A stretch of DNA of 64,000 bases from Typha latifolia (taxonomy: Eukaryota > Streptophyta > Magnoliopsida > Poales > Typhaceae), in the NCBI GenBank assembly GCA_019914945.1, contig CM034108.1:10914280-10978279 (forward strand), given 5' to 3'. Each line of letters starts with the position of its first letter. Positions within the stretch are counted from its first letter, which is position 1. Shown here piece by piece: positions 1 to 34,189 of the stretch. Both the position numbers and the translations under genes were made by a program. The notes under the pieces are model-generated. The model did no database searches. It saw only the letters and a list, made by a program, of their open reading frames with translations, and had not been told where the DNA came from.

Positions 1-313
1 CTTTGCAGCTAACAACTTGGCAATGTTTACTTATCTAAACTGGTGTCGTAAGAATTGGGTCAATCTTCCGGATGACCTTTACTGTAATCTGAATTATATG
101 TAATGAATTAGTCTATCTGTCTATGGACTACTTTTCAAAGTAAAAAATAATCTTCTTCAAACCTCAACATTTATTATTCTATAGACGACTTGGAATTTGG
201 AAAGTTTTCATTTGACTTTGCCCGTCCATTCCGTCCATTCATTCATTGCATAGCATTGCCTCTTCATATCTATAGGTTTATCTCGCATTGATCATGAGCG
301 CTGCTAGGAAACA
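1..313 (+). promoter_or_regulatory. Partial 5' flank of CRK gene G1
   Basis: This is the only upstream DNA of G1 in the window. A TTGACT hexamer at 212-217, about 100 bp before the ATG, fits the WRKY-bound W-box consensus. The bases just before the start codon (GCTGCTAGGAAACAATGG) are nearly the same as those before the G2 start, which supports both starts. I cannot place a TATA box or transcription start with any certainty. Confidence 0.35.
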
Positions 314-16930
<16,617 letters not shown>

Positions 16931-17879
16931 ATGTGCAGCTATGAAAAATATCATACCTTTAGAAGATTGATTAATAAGATCTCTCTCAAATGATATATAG
17001 AACTCTGTAATATTGTTCTTTTAGTGTATGTAATACTTTTATCACTGGTAAGATCCTACAGAACATAGGATCTACATCTATCCTGTCTTCTATTGCTTCA
17101 ATCCGTTTCATAAGTGAATAGAACAAACGATGAGTTTGCCTGAGTTCTTCGTCATAAAAGAACAGAAGAAAAAGAAAAAAAAAAAGACGTGTAAATCTAC
17201 TTAAGAAAAAGGTAGGTCCATATTAAATCTCATGGAAAACAAATAAATATATCCACTTAAGTGTAAGGTCCTACTATATGCACCAATGTGCAAAACCAAG
17301 TGTTGTGTCCAAAGGGGTGGGGGAAAGCTAAAGTAATCCAAACCTAAAACAAAAACAAATAGAATATCATTGGATGATATTACCAAAGTATTAGCAAAGC
17401 TAATAGTAATACCAATTTGGCAAAAAACTACAATGCTAGAAATAGTGAGTAATTAATTGCTCAAGACAAATACAAATAAGAAATACTAAATTATGTAAAC
17501 CAAAAAAAAGAAAAGAATGAGAGGTGTGCTTTCTCAAAAGCCTTTTTCTCTTGCTCCAAAATTCTTTCTTTTTATCTCTACTTAAGCATTCAAAAGCCCT
17601 TTTAGACTACTTAAGCATTCAAAAGCCCTTTTAGACTGGCCAAATAAAGTATAATTTTCTACATTGGCAAAAATTCTAAGATTTCAAACATTGCATAGTG
17701 ACTATAAATTTATACTTAAAGACACTAAATCTAAAAAATTAAATATTGCAAGACTTTCAAAGAACTTTAAATAGTTTCACCCCTGCAAGCTTTTGAGTCT
17801 TCATTGTTAGTCTATTAACTGATTATTTTTTCTCCAAATGTTTTGAGTAAGAGTATACACGTAAATTGAAAAGAAAAAA
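16931..17879. other. 3' flank of G1
   Basis: 16931-17285 is clearly related to the 3' flank of G2 (27774-28125), including TGATATATAGAA and GATGAGTTTGCCTGAGTTCTT, and probably contains the 3' UTR and poly-A signals. Beyond about 17290 the similarity stops. 17590-17640 has a 30-bp tandem duplication (ACTTAAGCATTCAAAAGCCC). No gene was seen between 17290 and 17880. Confidence 0.6.
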
Positions 17880-19665
17880 TGGACAGACCTTTCACGTCCT
17901 TATATGTGACCATTATCTAAAATCCTAGCATTCATGTTTTCAACTTGTTTAATAATTAATCATGTCGGTAGTAGTTAGAATTTGACCTCATCAAAATCCA
18001 ACTCTCAACTCTATTCAATCTTAATCGAGCAAGATAGCCACCTAATCCAATGGAAGAAAAACGCGTGCTTGGGTCAAAGTCCACAAATTTTCTCTTCAAT
18101 CTTAAATTAATGATATTGTAAGTAAGGGTGTAAACGAGTGGAGCTCGAAATTAATTTTGAGCCTAATTTTAATGTTTAGACTCGGCTTAGTTCAACTCAA
18201 GCTGAGCTCCAGACTTAGCCCGAGCCGAGCCCTAGCTTAATTGGAGGAGGAGAAAGCGGCGGGGATAGCAGCCTTTTGAATCAAGAGGAGGAAATCCATG
18301 GTTGAGGAGACGGCAGCGGCTTATATCGATGTAGGAGAAGGAGACGATGAACTTTTGAATACACCGTGAATATCAAACTGTATAAAAGACACTGCATTCT
18401 CGCTATGAGACTCCTCAAATATATCGAGCTTCTCAATGCTAACAAATTATCAGATGCAACAAAATCCATAAATGGTGAGATGGCATTTCCTGACTTCACA
18501 TTACAAGTATTCTAGAAGGAAATCAGTGGAAAGAAAAAAAGGAAAAGATAACATCAATTTCAATGCCAGTCGTGCAGGACCAACACCATTGTATACATGA
18601 TATCTTCTCTAAGCACGGCGACTTGCTCATGGAGGAGGCAAAGGAGGAGGAGGATATGAAGGCCACGGCGACAGAGGAATCCGATGCCAATGGAGGAGGA
18701 GGAGGAGGAGGAGGCTGCCGGAAGAGGTAGGAGGACCTGATCATCACGGTAGATCGACGAAGAAGTTGGATTTGTTGGAAAGAATTTTATTAGATTAAGA
18801 TTAGAGTTAGAGTTAGATAAAGATAATCATAGGAGCCATTAAATTAAGAATTTAATAATTATAAGTATATTTATATATAATATATTTTAATAAATATTAT
18901 ATTTAAATCAAGTCTGAGCAGCCAGTTCTAACTAAGTTTAGCTCAACTTAAGCCAAACTGAGCCGATCCCAAGCAGCTCACTTAATTTGACACCCCTAAT
19001 TTTATTATAAAAACCTCAACGACCATCTAAAATCCTAAAATCCATTATACTAAATCAAGTAGGATAATCTTATATTAAGTGTCATTATGATCTGTTGACT
19101 TCCAATTAACTAAATGAAGTATGATGATCTTAATCTGACCAACTGAAATATGAAATGAATCTAATGGCTTGTGCCATTGCAAGCTAGTGAGCCTTAGTAC
19201 ATAATTATACTGTATTGACCTTCTAATTAACAAGTTAATCACATATATGAATATCAAACACTGAACCAACTGGTGTGTCAAATATGCCACTAGAAAGGTA
19301 GCATATTTATTCTTATAATTATCTCAGTACTTTTGTCCACATTATCACCAGCTGTAATTCATCATCTTTTCTTTTAAAAATAAACCTCTAGACTCTAGTT
19401 AATGATTAATAGATCACATAGTATATATAGGCTTTAACTAACATGCGATTCTTCCTTTCCCATTTCCAAATTTTATTAACACATCATATGAAGGTTTACT
19501 TGGTCAAAAAAATCTCCAGTTGCATGTATAAAATAGTTGCAATGTCATTAAGGACAAGTATAACAATTTGAATAAATTAATTGGTTATTTGGATGTATAG
19601 ATAGTTGCATGTATAAAATAGTTGCAACGTTAGTAAGGACAAGTATAACAAATATAAAATAATTG
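17880..19665 (-). repeat. CRK flank module X, copy 1
   Basis: The reverse complement of this region matches 32370-33190 (upstream of G3) and 61990-62760 (downstream of G5) over several hundred bases, e.g. the reverse complements of ACACACCAGTTGG and TTTAGATGGTCGTTGAGG. Here it is split by a hAT-like insertion at 18123-18998, absent in the other two copies. Relative to gene direction, it is upstream of G2 as the second copy is upstream of G3. 19518-19602 is followed by a partial tandem copy at 19603-19665. Confidence 0.7.
18123..18998. mobile_element. hAT-like non-autonomous element within module X
   Basis: The left end TAAGGGTGTAAACGAG and the right end, read in reverse, TAGGGGTGTCAAATTAAG are related inverted termini of the kind seen in many plant hAT MITEs. 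The two other module X copies lack this DNA, which is strong evidence of insertion. Possible 8-bp TSDs (ATTGTAAG and ATTTTATT) match at only 5 of 8 positions, so it is old. The interior has GGA-rich repeats near 18640-18720 and no transposase. Confidence 0.6.
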
Positions 19666-20153
19666 GTGCGATAAAGTCTGATAGAGATTAGTGGGTTGAT
19701 ATATGATTAGTAAAGGAAGAGAGTTGACGGTTGCAGTGTTCCAAGTAGTACTGCTTGAAGAATTGTGTGTACTGTGTAAAGCTTTGATGCGAGGAAGAAG
19801 TAAAGAAGGTGATTGGCTGGAACTCTCATTAATTTAATTGAGAGTGCTTGGATTTAATCCTGTTTGAATCATCTGAATTATTGTTAGTGTGCAGCTTGTT
19901 ATGGTTACAATTCACACCCGTGTTTATATGTTTTACTTTTGGTCGGCCGCGAGCAACCTAAGAAAAGAGTATTGCTGCTTATCTTGAAGTGTTGTTGAAT
20001 TCTTGCATTAAAGCTTCCTTGATTCTTTGTAGATTCACATTACTAGATCAAGCAGAGTTATCTTCTATAAATATTTTAGGAATCCTTTCCTGGTATTGAC
20101 TTGTAAACTAAATTAGTTGGCGTCCGCTAAATTAAAGCATCTCGATCATAATA

Positions 20154-20774
20154 TGTAAAGTTTGGCTCAAATCAAGTGTTCCATTTTGCTGTGCCAGATG
20201 CATTTGAACAGACTTTGGAGGCATTCGAACGCAAAAATTCGAGACTATTTACACTTTGTAGGTGTTCGAATTTTGAACACCATTTTACGTTCCAGATTTG
20301 AATTCTAGGGGTGTTTGAACGGGCTTGTGGGTGTTTGCACGCCCCGAAGGATTTACCCAACTTTAAGTCAGCCCTAGAAATATTGAAGTAAGGATTTTAG
20401 AGTTTTCATACTTAAGAGAAATATTAAGAGAGCCAGCCACCATTGTATTGAGGGAGATTAGAGTTGAAAAACTATTTGTAATTAGAGATTTGCAAAGTGA
20501 AGGAAGAAGCTCGTGAATGTAGGCAAATTGCCGAACCATGTAAACTTTGTCTCTCTCTCTCTCTCTATTGTCACTATTGCTTCTATTCTTAAGATTACTT
20601 GTATTAGGGTGTCTAGTACGTGACTAGAAGTTGTTTATTATTATTCTATCACTATTAGCACTATATTAGAGTTTTTCCCCAAGTTGTTGATTTTGCCATT
20701 ACTATTCCATTGTTATATTTGCAGGTGAAGGTTTTGTTTCTGCTACCCTCACCCATTTGGTGTTAAGCACAACA
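20154..20774 (+). repeat. 5' LTR of copia A1
   Basis: Starts TGTAAAGTTTGG (a one-base deletion against TGTTGAAG of its partner) and ends AAGCACAACA, directly before the primer-binding site. It contains several TTCGAA-type words and a short CT run at about 20550. Confidence 0.78.
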
Positions 20775-20864
20775 ATTAGTATCAGAGCTTTAAGATTTCA
20801 AACCTCAGCTTTTGAATTTGGGAATTGTGTGAATTTGGAAAAGTTTGCCAAAATATGGAAATCA

Positions 20865-23844
20865 TTCAAATCAAGAAAAATTGTCTCAAATGCAAAATTT
20901 AAAGTAGAGAAGTTTGATGGTACCACTTTGAAATATGGCAATATGAAGTGATAAACATATTGTTCTATCAAAAATTGGACATCACCTTGGAGGGGAAGCC
21001 CAAAGAATTATCAGAAAAGGAATAGGAGTAGATGAACCAACACGCATGTAGCACCATTCAACTTTGTTTAGCAAAAGATCAAAAGTACTTTGTAATTCAG
21101 CCAAGAAACTTGTGAAAGAAATTTGAGGATAAATTTATGACCAAGAGCATTAAAAAATAGCTCTATTTGAAAAAGTTTTTCAAGTTTCAATACATGATTG
21201 GAACACTTAAGGCTGAGCATTTGAACTCTTTCAACAAACTATTTGCGGATTTCCAAATTTTGGATGTGGAGATCTCGGATGAAGATAAAGCGTTGGTACT
21301 TTTGAACTCTTTGCCGAATATTTATGACCAGCTCACTACTACCTTGCTATATGGAAAGGACTATATATATTATGATAATGTTGCAAATACACTTATTAAT
21401 AATGGGTATTGGAAATTGGATAAACAAGCTACTCATGAGTCATCATCAAATGCTTTGACGGTGAGGGTAGATCGGAGAATAGAAAATTTGTGAAGAGAGG
21501 TAAATTTTTCTCAAAATCAAGGGTGCATCTTCAAATAGAAAAATGATTGCAAAAGAGCAATACTCTTATTGTCGAAACAAAGGGCATTGAAAGAAGAATT
21601 GTCTTGTCAAAGAAACCTCAAAAGACAAATATGACACATTTAGATGATGAGGATTCAGAGAATGTCCTGATAGGCTCAGCTCTTGCTTGTGACACAGATG
21701 AGTGGATATTAGATTCTGGGTACACATATCATGTGTCTTAATCGAAATTGGTTTTTCACCTTTGATAAAATTTCAGGTGGAGTAGTATTCATGGGCAATG
21801 ATAACCCATGTAGAGCTGAAGGCATTGGCACCATCCGCCTAAAGCTATATAATAGGTCTGTGAAATAACTAATTGAAGTTTAGTGCAAACCGCAATTGAA
21901 GAAGAACCTCATTTCTCTTGGTGTTTTGGAATCAAAGGGCTCTACCATTACTTTGAGAGATGGAGCATTGAAGATTCCTTTGGGAGCATATTAGTTGTAA
22001 TGAAGGTTATAAGAAGAAGAAATCTATATTTCTTTCATGGCTCTACAGATATTGGAAGTGTAGCTGAGGCTTCAAGCAATTGATTGATGCGGCTAACACT
22101 ACTAGATTATGACACATGAGGTTAGGGCATGTAGGAGAGAAAGGTTTGCAAGGCTTGTCAAGACAAGGATTGCTAAAGGGTGTGAAGAGTCTCAAATTAG
22201 ATTTTTACAAACACTGTGTTTTGGGCAACCAAACAAGGATCAAGTTTGCTATAGGAGTGCATTGAACCAAGGGCATCTTGAATTATATTCATATAGATGT
22301 TTGGGGACCTACCTAGGCCATGAGGAACATCGAAAAGGCAAATTGGAAAGTGGCGATGAATGATGAATTAAAAGCTCTTGATAAAAATAAGACTTGGGAT
22401 TTGGTGGAACTCCCTAAAGGGAAGAGAGCAAGTGAATGCAAATGGATATATGCCAAGAAGGAAGATCCTTAATCGAAAGGCAGAGTTAGATTCAAAGATA
22501 GATTGATGGCAAAAGGATATGCACAAAAGGAGAGAATTGATTATAATTAAGTATTTTCTCCGATGGTGAAATATTTCTCCATTCGGATTTTACTAGCTTT
22601 GGTATCTCAATTTGATCTAGAGCTAACTTAGATAGACATGAAGATCGTCTTTTTGCATGGTAATTTGGAGGAGGACATTTATATGACCTAGCCAAAAGGA
22701 TTCAAAGTTGATGGGAAAGAGAATTTGGTTTGCTAATTGAAAAAGTTTTTATATGGCCTAAAGCAGTCTTTAAGGGAATGGTATAAACGTTTTGATCGGT
22801 TTATACGGAGGAAAAATTACAAGAGAATGCATGTGTCTATTTTAGAAAGCTTCAAAATGAATCATTTATTTATTTGCTCTTATATATAGATGATATGTTG
22901 ATAGCATCTAAAAGGAAGGTGGAAATTGATAAATTGAAATTCCAATTGCATAAAAAATTTGAAATAAAGGATCTTAGAGAAGTAAGAAGTTACTCGGCAT
23001 AGAAATCAGAAAAGACAAAAGAAAGGGGACAGTATGCTTGGCATAGGAGCAGTATTTGAAGAAGGTATTACAACGGTTTGTTATTAACAGTAAAATAATC
23101 AATGAGTACACTATTGACACCTCATTTTAGACTTAGTACAGCTATGTCACCTAGTACAAATGTCGAGAGGAATTTCATGTCCAAGGTACCATATGTAACC
23201 GTAGTTGGAAGCCTAAAGTATGTGATGGTGTGCATGAGGCACGATATTTCACAAACCATTAGTATTGTTAGTAGATACATGCATGCTCTAAAAAAAGAGC
23301 ATTGGTAGGCGATAAGTGGATTTTGAGATACATTCATGGTACTTCGAGAGTTGGATTAAAATTTGTGAAAGATGATAGACTTAGTCTACATCTTATTGGA
23401 TATGTGAATTTGGACTATGCAGGTGATTTGGACAAGTGTAGATCTACTACAGGATATGTATTTGCGCTTTCTAGAGGACCAGTCTGTTGGATGTCTATTT
23501 TGCAGTCGACGGTTGCTCTATCTATCGCAGAAGCTAAGTATATGAGAGTGATAGAGGCTATAACCGAGGCTATTTGGTTGATCAATTTGATGGATAATTT
23601 AGGTGTATTTTAAGAGTAGGTGGAGGTATATTGTAATAGCCCAAGTGTAATTTGTTTGGCGAAGAACCAAGTTTATCATACTAGGACAAAGTACATTAAT
23701 GTCCGTTTTCATTCTGTGAGGAAAATCTTAAAAGAAAGAGATATTTCTCTTTGTAAGATTGAGACTGCAAATATGTTGACAAAAGTGATGACAAAGATCA
23801 AGGTCCAACATTGTTTGGATTTGATCAATGCCACTCACATTTGA
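20865..23844 (+). pseudogene. gag-pol relic of copia A1
   Basis: In order: gag N-terminus near 20890 (KFKVEKFDGT), gag at 21167-21490 (LNSFNKLFADFQ), protease motif WILDSG at about 21711, pre-integrase at about 21890-22300, RT at about 22340-22930 (CKWIYAKKEDP and the active-site LYIDDMLIAS), and RNase H at 23302-23844 (GYVNLDYAGDLDKCRSTTGY, CNSPSVICLAKN). Several in-frame stops and frameshifts separate these. The usual Cys-rich knuckle of gag is not recognisable. Confidence 0.82.
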
Positions 23845-23968
23845 CTAACTTTGGATTTAGTATTTTAAGATGCAAATTTGCAGGCGGTTTATTTTGGGAG
23901 TTTTCAGTCACTTTGCAGTAGTGGAGAGTAATTTGTTAAAGTCTTGAGGTTTCGCTAAGGTGGAGAAT

Positions 23969-24608
23969 TGTTGAAGTTTGGCTCAAATTAAGCGTCCCAT
24001 TTTGCTGTGCCAAATACGTTTGAATGGGCCCTAGAGGCATTCGAACACAAAAATCCGAGACTATTTGCACTTTGTAAGTGTTCGAATGGCCCCACAGGCG
24101 TTCGAACGCCATTTTGCGTTCTATATTTGAATTCTAGGGGCGTTTAAATAGGTCTGCGGGTGTTCGAACGCCCCACGGGATTTCCCCAACTTAAGTTAAC
24201 CCTATAAATACTAAAGTAGGAATTTTAGGACTTTTATGTTCTAAGAGAAATATTAAGAGAGTTAACCACAATAGTATTTAGGGAGATTAGAGTTGAGAAA
24301 CTCTTTATAATTGGAGATATACATAGTGAAGGAAGATTGCTCTGCCCATGGATATAGTCACATTGCCGAACTATGTAAACCTTGTCTCTCTCTCTTTATT
24401 ATCTATATTGCTTTTATTCTTAAGATTACTTACATTAGGGTGTCTAATATGTGATTAGAAGTTATTTATTGCTATTCCATATCTATTAGCACCATATTAG
24501 AGTTTTTTTTTTGAATTATTGATTTTGTAGTTACTATTCCATTGGTTATATTTAGAGGTGAAGGTTTTGCTCCGGGTACCCTCAACCCATTTGGTTTTTA
24601 GCACAAAA
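23969..24608 (+). repeat. 3' LTR of copia A1
   Basis: Starts TGTTGAAGTTTGG after a purine-rich tract and ends GCACAAAA next to TSD TAATA. The 10-bp palindrome CGTTCGAACG is at 24099-24108. It lies about 200 bp upstream of the G2 start, so it could influence G2 expression. Confidence 0.8.
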
Positions 24609-24809
24609 TAATAATACTGAGGCATTGACTTTCAATAAAGTCAAGTTATTTAGGAAAAAATTGTGAAATTGACATACAAGCTGATTCAGAATTCTGTGTG
24701 CTAAACAGAGATGCCTCATAATAAAGCTTCTAAAGAAGTATAGATCTCTCAACCTCAACTAAACCATTTCTCGTCTCTTCGCATCAAGCAGGAGTGCTGC
24801 TAGAAAACA
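24609..24809 (+). promoter_or_regulatory. G2 proximal promoter next to a copia LTR
   Basis: Only 201 bp separate the copia A1 LTR from the G2 start. A W-box-type TTGACT is at 24625-24630. The word CTCTTCGCATCA before the start is shared with the G4 leader, and GCTGCTAGAAAACAATGG is shared with G1. The transposon therefore displaced the more distal promoter, which now lies beyond 20150. Confidence 0.4.
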
Positions 24810-27773
<2,964 letters not shown>

Positions 27774-28630
27774 GTGCGCAGCTATGAGAAAATATCAAGT
27801 TTAGTACCTTTAGAAAATTGATTAATAAGACCTTCTCTGAAATGATATATAGAATTCTGTAATATTGTTCTTTATGTATGTAATACTTTTATAATTGGTA
27901 AGATCCTTCGGAACGTAGGAGATCTACATCTATCCTGTCTCATATTGCTTCTATCTGTTTCACAAATGAATAGAACAAATGATGAGTTTGCCTGAGTTCT
28001 TTATCAAAAAAGAAAAAAAGATGTATAAATCTCCTTCAGAATAAAGTCCATCCATATATAAATCTCATGGAAAGCAAATAATTATATCTACTTCAGTATA
28101 AGGTCCATCTATATTCACAAATTGTATCAGATTGTTTTCAGTTTGGTTGTCATCGTATGATGACTGTCTCCCGTGTCAAACCCTGCATTTGATTTTTATA
28201 GCAACTGAAACCACAGTTGTACATCTGTTGAATTTAAATTTAAATTTAGATTTATGAAATTTAAAATTGAAAAATAAAACGGGATGAAAAATCTCAACTA
28301 CCTCTACAATAGCAGCATAACGTCCCACAATTTTGCAAGAGGTGGCATAACCTCTTCTTTTGTATAAAATGAGAATGGCTGCAACTTGTTTGGTTTCTCT
28401 CTTTCCTCAGTTCTATATCTCTATCTCTATTTTAAACCCTTTGACATTTCTATTTTCGAGCTATACTATCACTGGACAATAGAGGTACTACGGTCTGGTT
28501 GGGCCTTAGAAGCTCTATGGCAAACCACTCTAGACGAGAGTGATCAACATCACGCCTCACAGGCCATGAACTTGATTCAGCTAAAGTTACAGAAGATCCC
28601 CTCCAAGATATAAGATATATATTGACACAT
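27774..28630. other. G2-G3 convergent intergenic DNA, possible solo LTR
   Basis: 27774-28125 is the G2 3' flank, related to that of G1. The block 28226-28627 starts TGTTGAATTTAAATTT, has a TATA-like TTGTATAAAATG near 28360 and ends ATTGACA, which looks like a solo LTR. I could not find a matching TSD (ACATC on the left, CATGG on the right), so this is uncertain. A 75-codon frame inside it resembles nothing known. Confidence 0.35.
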
Positions 28631-28944
28631 GGTAAGGAGATTCTCTGGTTAGCAATCTATAATCTATCAAATGGCATTTCAAACCCCAGAAACAATAATT
28701 ATAGAAGATACAAAGGAGAATGACAAGAACTTTTTTCATTTATTAGAAAGAATCAACACATCGTGTTCATATCCAAATGTAAGAACAGAAACATATAACT
28801 CAAAAATAGACATGGCATGGGCAAGCAATTAATGACCGTAGGAAACATCTTAATCTTAGCACATATAATACAACCATTTCTTTAAAGTTGTAGCTCTTGG
28901 CATACTAGCGTGCACCTCCAATAAATTGCTGACTTCTGAGCAAA
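28631..28944 (-). other. 3' flank of G3, duplicated at G4
   Basis: From about 28635 (GGAGATTCTCTGGTTAGC) to the G3 stop this matches 39303-39581 downstream of G4, so the two genes were duplicated with their 3' flanks. It probably holds the G3 3' UTR. No separate gene is visible. Confidence 0.65.
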
Positions 28945-31765
<2,821 letters not shown>

Positions 31766-32340
31766 TGTTTCCATGGAAGAGAAGGTGTGAGGATACACTC
31801 GATCTTCTTTTAGACGTGCTATTATATATATATATATTTGAAGAAGCTGGTATACGGCAACTAATCCACGGAAAGTTTTACTCTTCTACTGAGGGGAAGG
31901 ATTTGTTTCGAAGTATATCATGTGGATAAACTGTGTCAAGTGAATTGTGATTAGTCTAACTATATATCTAAAATATTGTGAGCTTACTGTTCATGTACTA
32001 AAGAATGTTTTGGTCACCATCCTGCCACAATCCCACGTATTAGTTACCTATAGCTCATCAGCTCAGAAACTATTATACAATGGACTTTTATTACATATTT
32101 CCTACTGAAATTTTTATATAGTACCTTTATTTTTCTCTACAATTTTGTTGCATGGTACCTCTTTTTGCTACTATTGCATTGTAGAGCTAGGTATCCAACC
32201 ATTTTTCTTATATATGAAATCAATAGATAATAGATTAAGAATCTGTGTATCCAGTAATATATAGTTAGTTCGGTTACCTCTGCTAAACTAAATTATAATA
32301 ATTAATGGGTGATCCTAGGAAACGAAAACCATGCATTTTA
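31766..32340 (-). promoter_or_regulatory. Upstream region of G3
   Basis: A short (TA)n run at 31830-31850 lies about 70-90 bp before the G3 start and could supply a TATA element. A W-box core (TTGAC, minus strand) is at 31935-31939. No other features were recognised to 32340. Confidence 0.35.
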
Positions 32341-32369
32341 ATTTTTCATGCAAAAAACCCATTATTTTG

Positions 32370-33190
32370 CAAATTGTTATACTTGTCCTTAATAACTTTG
32401 CAACTATTTTATACATGAAACTGGAGATTTTTTGACCAAGTAGACTTCATATGATGTCTTGATTAAAATTTGGAAATGGAAAAGAAAGAAGCAGACGTTA
32501 GTTAAAGCCTGTATAAACTATGTGAACTACTAATAATTAACTAGAGGAAGTGATTTTCTTAGTAGAGTCGAAAAAATGAGGAATATTGAAATATTACAAG
32601 ATGACATTTAAAAATAAAGATAAATTGCATCTGGTGATAATGTGGATAAAAGTATTGTGATAATTATAGGAATAAGTATGCTACCTTTCTAGTGGCATAT
32701 TTGACACACCAGTTGGTTCCTTGTTTGATATACCTGCGTACGTGATTAACTTATTAATTAAAAGGTCAATACCGTATAATGGTGAACTAAGGCACACTTG
32801 TTTGCCATGGCACAAGCCATTAGATTCGTTTCATATTTCAGTAGGTCAGATTAAGATGATTATAGTTCACTTAGTTAATAGGAAGTTAACAGATTATAAC
32901 GACACATAAAATAAGATAATCCTACTTGATTTAGTAAAATGTATTTAGAATTTTAGATGGTCGTTGAGGTTTTCAAGAAAGAATAAGATTCAGAGAAAGC
33001 TTGCAGACTTTGACACAAGCACATGTTTTTCCTCCGTTGGATTAGGTGGCTATCTTGCTGGACTACAGATGGACTAGAGTTAGAGTTTGATCAGGTCAAA
33101 TTCTAACTAATATCAACATGATCAATCAATTAAACAAGTTGAAATATATATTAAACATGAATGCAAATTGTTTTTCTGTTGTTAAGAAGG
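32370..33190 (+). repeat. CRK flank module X, copy 2 (uninterrupted)
   Basis: Matches the reverse complement of 17880-19580 and the direct strand of 61990-62760. It is the cleanest copy and marks the empty site of the hAT-like element near 32965-32985. It lies about 0.6-1.4 kb upstream of G3. Small frames in it are not protein-like. Confidence 0.7.
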
Positions 33191-33206
33191 GCATATTGAA
33201 TCAATA

Positions 33207-33766
33207 TGTTATGATCCAATCACATAGGTTAGGTTAGTCAAGTCGATTGAGTCGAGTCAAATCAACAGGACTTAGTTAGTTTGTTAGTTTTATCTTCTTG
33301 TTTTGAATTTTAAATAAATTGGATAATCCGCGTGTGGTCCGATCTGCTAGAAAATTCTACTCCTATAAATATGAGTGGATATGTTTTGATAATGATCTGA
33401 GTTTAGTGAACTTAATATTTTCGTCTTTTGTAGTCTAGATCGCCTTTATCGTTTAGAAATAAATCATAACCCTAGAAATATTCCGATCTTTCAAACCCTA
33501 GCCATCTTTCTCCACCACTAGTCACCTTACTATACGGCCGTCCACCATCACCCTTGGCTGCCCACCACCATCTAATGACCGCTGCAATATCAGATATTTA
33601 TTATTCTGCCCTATTTCGACATCCCTCCACTATTTTATTTATATCTTTTCATAAAGAACTCCGATTTAGGTGCTAGAGCCATTAAAACCCTAACTCGTGA
33701 GGTTACAATTACCTAAATTTTCATAATTTTCTTACATCTAAATTAATCCAGATTTGGTTCCTAACA
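33207..33766 (+). mobile_element. LTR of family B, next to module X
   Basis: A 560-bp block from TGTTATGATCCAATCACATA to CCTAACA, with a TATA-like CCTATAAATATGAG. It matches 38236-38793 and, in reverse, about 61720-61976. No coding region is attached, so it is a solo or truncated LTR. Confidence 0.7.
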
Positions 33767-34189
33767 CAATATCATATCCTGTAAGCAAAAAGACAAAGGA
33801 GGACAGAAAAAACAATTGAAGGTTACACGCACTGCGCATGACCTACACATACCCTTCACCCTCGTCGACCCTTCGCATTAATATTATCAACATTGTGTCA
33901 ACGTAAAGACTGTTGTTGCCTCCTCCAGCACATATCAATCCTGCCTCTCCCTCTCCCCTTAGTATGCTCTCTTCCATCCTTTTCGTTTAATTTGACCTTC
34001 ATTTGGCAATGGAAATTCTCACTTGCCTTTTTTGACTAAATTCTCTTATATCACAACACAGTCAACCCCCCTCCTTTGAGCACCATTCATTCTCTTATTC
34101 TAGGCTACTGATGGGAACCCTTGATTGCCCTCCAGGTGACCTCGTTGAGGCCCATTTTGGGTTTATTCTTATTGGGTTTAAGTGCTGAT
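33767..34189. other. Unassigned intergenic DNA
   Basis: Follows the family B LTR. The bases just after it (CAATATCATATCC) could be a mutated primer-binding site, but no gag follows. CT-rich near 33930-33960. Nothing else recognised. Confidence 0.4.

Larger units (their letters stand above)
20154..24608 (+). mobile_element. Ty1/copia element A1, LTRs and TSD, integrase lost
   Basis: A 4.46-kb element upstream of G2. The 5' LTR is 20154-20774 and the 3' LTR is 23969-24608. The TSD TAATA is at 20149-20153 and 24609-24613. A primer-binding site (TTAGTATCAGAGC, initiator Met tRNA type) follows the 5' LTR at 20776-20788, and a purine-rich AAGGTGGAGAA precedes the 3' LTR. Internal frames run gag, protease, pre-integrase, RT, RNase H, with stops. 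The integrase core is missing: pre-integrase sequence jumps directly to RT near 22310-22330. It cannot move by itself. Confidence 0.85.

Noticed and set aside
20154..24608. Copia A1 as an active autonomous element
   Set aside because: The integrase core is absent and RT and gag contain stops and frameshifts; LTRs also differ in length.
28386..28613. 75-codon frame between G2 and G3
   Set aside because: It falls in a probable solo LTR and matches nothing recognisable.
28226..28627. Confident solo LTR between G2 and G3
   Set aside because: LTR-like start and TATA are present, but no matching TSD and no second copy in the window, so it is kept only as a possibility.
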